DNA of 9,641 nucleotides from Chloroflexota bacterium (GTDB lineage: Bacteria; Chloroflexota; Anaerolineae; Anaerolineales; Anaerolineaceae), in the NCBI GenBank assembly GCA_019136175.1, contig JAGVUS010000033.1:1-9641 (forward strand). Direction: 5' to 3'. Of the stretch, positions 1 to 5,333 are shown piece after piece; position 1 is the first letter of the stretch; each line of letters starts with the position of its first letter. A program made the position numbers and the translations under genes. The notes below the pieces were generated by a model, which was given only the letters and a program-made list of their open reading frames with translations, was not told the DNA's origin and did no database searches.

Positions 1-348
1 AAGTGTCTCTTTCTCCAATACATACCTGTACTTAATTACAGAACCATCTGGAACCGGTACTCGCAATTGATACCGGTTCGTATCCACCCATTGCATTTCA
101 TATCGTGCAATATTAAAAGACAATCCTGTAATCTCATCCAATATATCCAGATATATTTTTTGAAACCCCTCCGTTTCCGGTACAGTTACCCAAAAATCCG
201 CTTCAACAAGGGGCAAATATGGAACCGTAACTGGATTGGGTGCAGTAGGGGTTTTTATTTCTGGAGGAATGGTTGGTGAAATTGTACAGGCACTGATTGA
301 TGTAAGGAGGAAAAAAGCCAGGAACAAATGAATCGTCTTTTTCTGCAT
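1..348 (-). CDS. Lipoprotein with starch-binding-like (E-set/CBM20-type) N-terminal domain, partial
   Basis: The open frame starts at ATG 348 and reads 116 codons to the left edge without a stop, so the 3' part is missing. Residues 1-21 are a lipoprotein signal: KK at 3-4, a hydrophobic stretch, then lipobox I18-S-A-C21, so the mature protein should be lipid-anchored at C21 outside the membrane. A Pro/Thr-rich linker (22-48) follows. From about residue 50 comes a beta-rich segment with the pattern FWVTVPE, IYLDILDE, QLRVPVPDGSVIKYRYV, which resembles the starch-binding (CBM20-like) immunoglobulin-type fold found in large Chloroflexota surface proteins. The fold call is from pattern memory, and the ligand and the missing C-terminal domains are unknown. 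The gene begins 36 nt after the nusB stop on the same strand and is probably the last visible gene of that cluster. The ribosome site is weak (GTAGGGG just upstream). Confidence 0.75.
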   Translation of the reverse strand, partial: MQKKTIHLFLAFFLLTSISACTISPTIPPEIKTPTAPNPVTVPYLPLVEADFWVTVPETEGFQKIYLDILDEITGLSFNIARYEMQWVDTNRYQLRVPVPDGSVIKYRYVLEKETL

Positions 349-384
349 AAAACCCCTACCCGGTGGATATCAAAATGGATGAAA

Positions 385-825
385 TTAACTTCCAGATAAG
401 TGGAGAAAATATTGACGAATTTCAAGCTGCCGTTCTGCAAGGGATCCCAGCACACCATTAACAAACCGGGGGGTACTATCGGAGCCGTAATATTTTGCCA
501 GCTCAATCGCCTCGTTGATTGCGACCTTTAATGGTGTGCAGCCTTCCACCGCAAATTCCCAAAGAGCAATTCGAATGATATTGCGGTCAATTACGGCAAC
601 CTGGTCAAGCGGCCATTCGGGGGCATGTTGGGCAATGATCTGATCCAGGTGTTCTCGAATGGGAAGAATACCAACAACAATATTCCTTACAAACTCCTGT
701 AATACCGGTGTAAAATCAGCTTCTTCCAGGTTGCGTGTCAGAACATCCCCGGGCATATGGGATGTCAGGTCGCACTCGTAGAGAACCTGCAACGCGATGC
801 AGCGTGCCTTTGTTCTTGATTTCAT
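385..825 (-). CDS. nusB: Transcription antitermination factor NusB
   Basis: A 146-residue protein, the usual NusB length. NusB is a small all-helical RNA-binding protein that pairs with NusE (ribosomal protein S10) on boxA RNA and supports antitermination of rRNA transcription. Visible family signatures are the basic N-terminus with KARCIALQVLYECD (residues 6-19, the R-x-x-A-L-Q-x-L-Y-E/D-x-D pattern), VAVIDRNIIRIALWEF (near 97-112) and the C-terminal block with ELAKYYGSDSTPRFVNGVLG (128 region), where the Asn-Gly-Val-Leu helix is diagnostic. It starts 3 nt after the stop of the Asp23/Gls24 gene, with no good Shine-Dalgarno of its own, so translational coupling is likely. The Asp23-like/nusB linkage also occurs in Firmicutes (yqhY-nusB), which supports both calls. 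Confidence 0.96.
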   Translation of the reverse strand: MKSRTKARCIALQVLYECDLTSHMPGDVLTRNLEEADFTPVLQEFVRNIVVGILPIREHLDQIIAQHAPEWPLDQVAVIDRNIIRIALWEFAVEGCTPLKVAINEAIELAKYYGSDSTPRFVNGVLGSLAERQLEIRQYFLHLSGS

Positions 826-828
826 GGA

Positions 829-1182
829 TCAGGATTTGGACTCGGAATAATCGATATCTTCAACGTGGATGTTGACTCTTCCAACTTCCATCCCCACCGT
901 CTCGGAAATTGCACGAGTCACCTGGGATTGAATGGCTCTTGCCACATCCCGAACATTAAAGTCGCGCTGAATAACCACATAAACATCAACGTTAACAAGA
1001 TTACCAATGACTTCAATCCGAACCCCTTCCCGCTCCGGATTACGGAAAATTGGACCGACATCCACGGGCAAGATTGCCAGCCGGCTCACACCCTCAATCC
1101 CCAAAGCGGTTAGTCGGGCAATGGACACCAATACCTCAGGTGCGATGGTGGTTTTTCCAGTTGAATATTTGGTTTCAGTCAT
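829..1182 (-). CDS. Asp23/Gls24 family protein (YqhY-like)
   Basis: A 117-residue protein. The Asp23/Gls24 family comprises small alpha/beta proteins linked to envelope stress and, for YqhY, to regulation of fatty-acid synthesis; no enzymatic activity is established. Evidence: the N-terminal TTIAPEVLVSIARLTALGIEGV segment (residues 11-32), matching the family's 'I...vl..IA..a..ei.GV' opening; the central IEVIGNLVNVDVYVVIQ strands; the helix VARAIQSQVTRAISETVGMEV; and the final strand VNIHVEDI. The frame stays open upstream to 1332, but ATG 1182 is preceded by AAAAGGAG with a 6-nt spacer, and the conserved domain begins right after it. The upstream extension overlaps the end of the larA-like gene and reads as nonsense. 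Followed 3 nt later by nusB. A specific cellular role here is inference. Confidence 0.93.
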   Translation of the reverse strand: MTETKYSTGKTTIAPEVLVSIARLTALGIEGVSRLAILPVDVGPIFRNPEREGVRIEVIGNLVNVDVYVVIQRDFNVRDVARAIQSQVTRAISETVGMEVGRVNIHVEDIDYSESKS

Positions 1183-1188
1183 GGCGTG

Positions 1189-1196
1189 CTCCTTTT
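1189..1196 (-). promoter_or_regulatory. Ribosome binding site fixing the Asp23/Gls24 start
   Basis: On the minus strand AAAAGGAG lies 6 nt before ATG 1182. No comparable site precedes the far upstream in-frame start near 1332, so the shorter protein is preferred. Confidence 0.8.
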
Positions 1197-1203
1197 CAAG
1201 TTT

Positions 1204-1209
1204 ATTATA
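1204..1209 (-). promoter_or_regulatory. Possible internal -10 element before asp23-nusB
   Basis: A perfect TATAAT on the minus strand sits in the 34-nt gap between the larA-like stop and the asp23 start. Transcription from it would begin about 15 nt before ATG 1182, just leaving room for the ribosome site. No good -35 hexamer is seen at 16-18 nt spacing, so this is only a candidate for independent expression of asp23-nusB. Confidence 0.3.
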
Positions 1210-1216
1210 ACCGGAT

Positions 1217-2482
1217 TTATGATTCAACCAGAACCGGCATGGTATTGGTAGCTTTCGGCAGGATGGCAATCCTTGGATTCTCCCCCCGTTTATGCAGAGC
1301 CGACTGGATTGCCTGATCAAGGGTGGGGGCATAATTCAGCAGTAATAATCGGACATCTTTTGGATCCATTGCTGAAACAACCAGTATATCCATTTTCAAA
1401 GCCCGCATGGCAATTTGAACAGCTTTATGTGGACCAATTTCAAATCCTTGGTTTTTAAATTTTTCCAATACTTCCTGATGGCTATGAAGATCATACATGA
1501 ACCTTTCATATCGATCACTGCCAATTCCTTCAGGACAAGCAGCTACGAGGATCAAGGTTCCGCCATCCCTTGTTATGAGTGAGGCGTGGGTGATTGCTTT
1601 CTGCGCCTGGTAAAAATTGATATCTTTCGGATGCCCTCCGGGTGAGGCAATGACAATATCATACTGGTCGGCAATTAGGGTCTGGCAATTTTTAATGACA
1701 CTTTCCATTCCGGCGCGCATCACCCCAACAGGAGAACCAGAAAAAGAACGAACGATTTGCTTTGAATTATTTAATACAACATTCACGGCATAATGGATAT
1801 CCATCATTTGCCCAATTTCTTCCACATCCTGACGTGTCTCATTACGATGGTATTCTCCTGGTATTGAACACGGATGCAATAACCAGGAATGATTTTTCGT
1901 AATGGTCTCTCTGCCCGCCAGACCAATTGCTGCTGATTTCACACCCCCGGAAAAACCCATGAAATGATGTGGTTCAATATTTCCACAAACAATTCGTAAA
2001 TCAGCCTGCATGAATATTTTGTTTGCATGAACAGGCGTACCTCTCAAGGTTGTCCCCAAATACACAAGGTTTGACGTGTCATCGGCATCATGGGAGAGGA
2101 TTTGATAGCGGTTGATAATTTCGGCTGGAAGAAGACCGGATATCTCAACCTGTGTATGTGGTTGATGGGTACCTGTTGCAATCAATAATACGATATCATC
2201 AGGATGTATTCCAATCGTTTCAAGTTTTCTCAGGATCGGTGGCAGCAATTGATGATGCGGAACGGGACGGGTTTTATCATTAATGGCAATTGCCACCCGT
2301 TTTGCATGATGGAATTTTTCAAGTACCAGCCCGTCCACAGGATGGGCTAAAGAATATTCCACTTCACCAATCGGGTCTGATGCTGCAGGTACATCAATAG
2401 GCATGATGACATCCGCCCCCAAAGCAACAGGGAGTTCAAATTGAAGGAAACCTTTCCCATAAGGGACAGAATATTTCGACAT
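1217..2482 (-). CDS. larA: LarA-family nickel-pincer racemase/epimerase (DUF2088)
   Basis: A 421-residue protein, close to the usual LarA length. LarA enzymes interconvert stereoisomers of 2-hydroxyacids (lactate in the type enzyme) by hydride transfer to a nickel-pincer nucleotide (NPN) bound covalently to a lysine. Visible motifs: DKTRP (69-73), ATGTH (102-106), and the core block GNIEPHHFMGFSGGVKS (167-183) followed by KNHSW (196-200). H106, H172, K182 and H198 lie at a constant offset of two from Lactiplantibacillus plantarum LarA H108, H174, K184 (pincer attachment) and H200 (Ni ligand), so the active site appears complete. Start ATG 2482 has AAGGAT/GGAG just upstream. It is the first gene of the cluster asp23-nusB-lipoprotein and is divergent from the AOR gene. 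No larB, larC or larE cofactor-synthesis genes are in the window. Homologues act on diverse hydroxyacids, so the lactate label is provisional. Confidence 0.9.
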   Translation of the reverse strand: MSKYSVPYGKGFLQFELPVALGADVIMPIDVPAASDPIGEVEYSLAHPVDGLVLEKFHHAKRVAIAINDKTRPVPHHQLLPPILRKLETIGIHPDDIVLLIATGTHQPHTQVEISGLLPAEIINRYQILSHDADDTSNLVYLGTTLRGTPVHANKIFMQADLRIVCGNIEPHHFMGFSGGVKSAAIGLAGRETITKNHSWLLHPCSIPGEYHRNETRQDVEEIGQMMDIHYAVNVVLNNSKQIVRSFSGSPVGVMRAGMESVIKNCQTLIADQYDIVIASPGGHPKDINFYQAQKAITHASLITRDGGTLILVAACPEGIGSDRYERFMYDLHSHQEVLEKFKNQGFEIGPHKAVQIAMRALKMDILVVSAMDPKDVRLLLLNYAPTLDQAIQSALHKRGENPRIAILPKATNTMPVLVES

Positions 2483-2500
2483 TAAAATCCTTAACTCCGA

Positions 2501-2530
2501 TAATCAATGTTAATCAATTATAATCATGGA
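2501..2530. repeat. Three 10-bp-phased TAATCA repeats in the larA/AOR control region
   Basis: TAATCAATGT, TAATCAATTA and TAATCATGGA follow each other directly at 2501, 2511 and 2521, giving a TAATCA core once per helical turn. A fourth copy, TAATCATG, at 2549-2556 includes the AOR start codon. This could be an operator array for a regulator binding one face of the helix; no regulator gene is adjacent. Chance occurrence in AT-rich DNA is possible. Confidence 0.5.
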
Positions 2531-2543
2531 TACCATTATTATA
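2517..2543. promoter_or_regulatory. Candidate divergent promoter region for larA-like and AOR genes
   Basis: The 71-nt space between the two divergent genes (2483-2553) must hold both promoters. ATTATAAT at 2517-2524 is self-complementary, so it offers a consensus TATAAT -10 on both strands (2519-2524 on plus, 2522-2517 on minus). A second minus-strand TATAAT lies at 2543-2538. No clear TTGACA-like -35 is found at standard spacing for any of them, which would suit an activator-dependent promoter. Overlapping elements suggest coordinated or mutually exclusive expression; this is inference. Confidence 0.4.
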
Positions 2544-2553
2544 GGGAGTAATC

Positions 2554-4515
2554 ATGACTCATCGTTCAGTCGTGTATGAATTGGTAATTGATCTGTCAGA
2601 TAACAAATATGGGGTGGCATGCCCAATTGACCAATCGCTTATCGGTCCAGTCCAGTACGGCTGGGATCGGTTTCAAAAAGACCCCAATTCCATGACTTTT
2701 GGCGGCGGCTTGCTTGCAGGATCACCATTACCAGGGACCCGGCGGATGATTTTTTGTGGCTATTCTCCCCAATGGGAGGGGTTTTACGTATCCGCGTTGG
2801 GGGGAGCCATGTACGTATTTCATCGGGTAGGCGTCAATTATGTCTGGATACGAGGTCAGGCGGAAACAGATTGTGTCATCATTATTAACCATAAAAATGG
2901 TGAATACGATATCCAATTTGATCCAGTTGACACGGATTCCCTGTGGAAAGGTTACACGGACGAAAATCAACAAACCTGGATTGGTTATTACGCTTTACAA
3001 CATGCTCTCTACGAAAAATATCGCAGCCTTTTTTCGGGAGACTGGTTTCGAATCTTATCCACAGGTCCGGCTTCCCGATACACAAAGGAAGGTGCAATTG
3101 GATCCAATGCCATTCGGAATGGATCCGTCTCTGACATTGATGATTGGGCGGGAAGGGGAGGGCTTGGATCGCGCCTTCTCCAATATCACCATGTTGCAGC
3201 AGTTGTCTTTGGCGGAGATTGGGAAGATCCAGCATTGAAAGAAGCCAAAGAACTTGACGAATATTTTCTTGCCCATTTTGGGAAACGCGCTATTGCTGCT
3301 GATCTGGCATTATCTCAAAAATACCGATATGTCCCTGAATTTGAAACCGGGGGCACCTTTGGGGTTAACATGCATACAGCAGACGACCGCTTGTTCAGCT
3401 TTAATTACCAGTCAGTTCTGGAATCAGACGACCGACGGCTGGAACAACACACCAATTTTATCCTTGCTCATTATCTCAAACAGTTTAATCAAGAAACCAT
3501 CCAAACCAAAAGCTTCCTCCATTGTGGAGAACCTTGCGCAATTGTATGCAAGAAATACCGGGCAGAATATAAAAAGGATTATGAACCATACCAGGCATTG
3601 GGTCCCAATTGCGGAATCTTTGATCAACGCGCAGCGGAAAAATTGAACAAGTGGGTGGATTCGATGGGTTGGGACGCCATCCAGGCTGGCGGAACCATCA
3701 GCTGGATGATGGAAATCATATTCAGAGGGTTGATTGACCCTGTATCGTTCGGATTGTCCAACATGCCGCCGCGTTTTCTCTTTTCTTCAACCCCTGGTGA
3801 TATGGATATCATCGAAGATTCAGCGTATCATGCCGATTACGCCATTGCAATTGGGGAAATGATTCTCTTTTCTCCCCAAGGGGAACCATTCAGGCAAGGA
3901 ATGCGATCAGCTGCAAAGTGGTTGGATTCGACCTATGGCATCAACTCCATGGATTATGCAGTTTATACTGCCCATGGAGTAACCGGTTGCATGGTTCCCA
4001 ACCAGTATTGGGTTCCAGGCATGTTTTCTCCAATGCCCATCATGGGGAAATATTTTTCCTATTATGGAAACGATTTTTTACCCCCATACCAGTTGGGTAG
4101 AAAAAATGTGGAACGGTTTGTCTATGAACTGTATTCGGAAAACAGCGGTTCATGCAGATTTCATCGAAAATGGGTTGAAGATATTATTGATGATATTATC
4201 CTGTCCCATTTTGATTTGTCATTTAACTATTGGCAGGTAAATTTTGATTTAGCCCGCTCGATTCATAACGCACAATCCTCCAGCTCTCATCCATGGGAAG
4301 GTAATAGAATTATTGCCATCATTCAACGATACCTCGAAAAGTGGAAACAAGATGGGCTGGAGGATAGTCAATTGAATGCCTGGATCGAGAAGTTCCAAGA
4401 AAACCCACAACAGGCAGCCATTGAGTACTGGAATGATTTGATGCAGGGAATGATGGATGCCTTCCAAGAAGGTTTTGACGAACCTGTCCACGAGGAACAC
4501 GGTCATCTAAAATAA
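2554..4515 (+). CDS. Divergent tungsten-type aldehyde:ferredoxin oxidoreductase (AOR) family protein
   Basis: A 653-residue cytoplasmic-type protein (Pyrococcus furiosus AOR is about 605). Family members bind a W/Mo bispterin and one [4Fe-4S] cluster and interconvert aldehydes and carboxylates with ferredoxin. N-terminal domain landmarks: FGGGLLAGSPLPGTRR (49-64), LGGAMYVFHRVGVNYVWIRG (82-101), ILSTGPA (167-173), and the pterin loop GRGGLG (200-205). Cluster ligands are C324, C328 and C332 (CX3CX3C, where AOR has CX2CX3C) plus C534. The pterin motifs DXXGLD and DXXGLC appear as DSMGWD (369-374) and ENSGSC (529-534). Y343-E344 matches the AOR Y312-E313 pair. The usual KGxELPxYDPR stretch is not recognisable; instead there is HGVTGC and PNQYWVPGMFSPMPIMGKY (474-500). 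The start is supported by TAGGGAG 5 nt before the ATG. No ferredoxin, MoaD or partner subunit is nearby. Family placement is firm, substrate unknown. Confidence 0.88.
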   Translation: MTHRSVVYELVIDLSDNKYGVACPIDQSLIGPVQYGWDRFQKDPNSMTFGGGLLAGSPLPGTRRMIFCGYSPQWEGFYVSALGGAMYVFHRVGVNYVWIRGQAETDCVIIINHKNGEYDIQFDPVDTDSLWKGYTDENQQTWIGYYALQHALYEKYRSLFSGDWFRILSTGPASRYTKEGAIGSNAIRNGSVSDIDDWAGRGGLGSRLLQYHHVAAVVFGGDWEDPALKEAKELDEYFLAHFGKRAIAADLALSQKYRYVPEFETGGTFGVNMHTADDRLFSFNYQSVLESDDRRLEQHTNFILAHYLKQFNQETIQTKSFLHCGEPCAIVCKKYRAEYKKDYEPYQALGPNCGIFDQRAAEKLNKWVDSMGWDAIQAGGTISWMMEIIFRGLIDPVSFGLSNMPPRFLFSSTPGDMDIIEDSAYHADYAIAIGEMILFSPQGEPFRQGMRSAAKWLDSTYGINSMDYAVYTAHGVTGCMVPNQYWVPGMFSPMPIMGKYFSYYGNDFLPPYQLGRKNVERFVYELYSENSGSCRFHRKWVEDIIDDIILSHFDLSFNYWQVNFDLARSIHNAQSSSSHPWEGNRIIAIIQRYLEKWKQDGLEDSQLNAWIEKFQENPQQAAIEYWNDLMQGMMDAFQEGFDEPVHEEHGHLK

Positions 4516-4524
4516 TTTCTCATT

Positions 4525-4538
4525 TTATATTAATATAA
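4525..4538. repeat. 14-bp perfect AT palindrome at a convergent gene junction
   Basis: TTATATTAATATAA is exactly self-complementary and overlaps the last codons and stop of the minus-strand hydrolase gene, 10 nt after the AOR stop. It is the only symmetric element at this junction. An all-AT stem without a GC-rich base is a poor intrinsic terminator, so the role is open. Confidence 0.5.
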
Positions 4539-5177
4539 TTTCAGAATGCCATGCCCAGCGCAGATGAATGACGGATTTAATGCCATTTGGGCTTGAAACG
4601 ATTTGTCAGACAACTCGATATCCCATGTATTCATCCCGCGGGAAGGGCAGGGGGCTCGGTTTTTCAGCCAGATCGAATCACCAGCAAATAATATCCGATG
4701 TTTCGGTAAATAAAAAGAAATGTGATCAGGCGTATGCCCTGGAGTTGATAGAACTTTCAGTCCTTCCAGGATGGGGAGTGTCAAACCCGGTTCCAGAACG
4801 GTATCCACGTTGGTCGGGTCTGCCCGGAATAGTCCATCGGTCAATGGTAATAGATGTTTGAAAATTCCTTTTGGTTTTAATTCCCGGGAGGAGGAGCCAG
4901 CAATCATGGCTTCAGCTTCCAAGCGGCTGGCTGCAATCCTGCATCCGGTGGATTTTATGAGACCATTCGCTGCGCCATAATGATCACCATCTGCATGTGT
5001 TATAAAAGTTTGTTTCAATGCAGAGGGATGATGCCCAATTGCGTATATGGAACGGATTATTTTGGCAGCATTTCCCCGTAAACCTGTATCGATCAGAAAT
5101 AGGGTATGACCATCAACGATCAGGTACTGGTTTGTAAAAAAGGTGGATATGCAATGTACATTCTCTGTGATTATCAT
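4530..5177 (-). CDS. Metallo-beta-lactamase fold hydrolase
   Basis: A 215-residue single-domain MBL-fold protein, probably a cytoplasmic metallohydrolase of the glyoxalase-II-like group; the substrate is unknown. The metal site is readable: FLIDTG (27-32), then THADGDHYGA (60-69) giving H61, D63, D65 and H66; TPGHTPDH (145-152) giving H148; FAGDS (164-168) giving D167; and AGHG (207-210) giving H209. The second ligand of the common HxHxDH signature is Asp (HxDxDH), a variant seen in some prokaryotic MBL subfamilies. There is no signal peptide. ATG 5177 is preceded by AGGTGAT at suitable spacing. The gene is convergent with the AOR gene (14-nt gap) and divergent from the recombinase gene (156 nt). 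The C-terminus is short after the last His, ending ILKLY, so no extra recognition domain is attached. Confidence 0.9.
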   Translation of the reverse strand: MIITENVHCISTFFTNQYLIVDGHTLFLIDTGLRGNAAKIIRSIYAIGHHPSALKQTFITHADGDHYGAANGLIKSTGCRIAASRLEAEAMIAGSSSRELKPKGIFKHLLPLTDGLFRADPTNVDTVLEPGLTLPILEGLKVLSTPGHTPDHISFYLPKHRILFAGDSIWLKNRAPCPSRGMNTWDIELSDKSFQAQMALNPSFICAGHGILKLY

Positions 5178-5243
5178 GGCATCACCTGTTTATCAAATGA
5201 TGAATGCTTGATTATTACAATGTATTTTACAGGAAAATGGTTA

Positions 5244-5272
5244 TTGACAAAGGAGCAGGGGTATTGTATACT
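5244..5272 (+). promoter_or_regulatory. Near-consensus sigma-70-type promoter of the tyrosine recombinase gene
   Basis: TTGACA (5244-5249), a 17-nt spacer, and TATACT (5267-5272) match the housekeeping consensus at 11 of 12 positions with ideal spacing. Start of transcription is expected near 5279, leaving a leader of about 55 nt before ATG 5334. This is the best promoter in the window. Confidence 0.75.
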
Positions 5273-5278
5273 ATTTAT

Positions 5279-5306
5279 GCTTTCGATAAGTTATATTATC
5301 ATAAAC
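5279..5306. other. Candidate dif-like recombination site upstream of the recombinase gene
   Basis: The arrangement is two 11-bp arms around a 6-bp centre: left arm GCTTTCGATAA, centre GTTATA, right arm TTATCATAAAC. The inner arm ends GATAA/TTATC are perfect inverted repeats, as in Xer recombination sites, and by eye it agrees with the Escherichia coli dif sequence at about 18 of 28 positions. It lies between the promoter and the start codon of the recombinase gene, as difSL lies beside xerS in streptococci. The DNA is AT-rich, so chance similarity is a real alternative. Confidence 0.35.
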
Positions 5307-5333
5307 ATAAACAAACTGAAATAAGAGTGAAAA

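Noticed and set aside
1183..1332. N-terminal extension of the Asp23/Gls24 protein to an upstream start at 1332
   Set aside because: The extension overlaps the larA-like coding end, lacks family similarity, and a strong ribosome site precedes ATG 1182.
5106..5324. 72-codon open frame on the plus strand over the MBL start and intergenic region
   Set aside because: It overlaps the antisense of the MBL start and the recombinase promoter, and shows no coding character or ribosome site.
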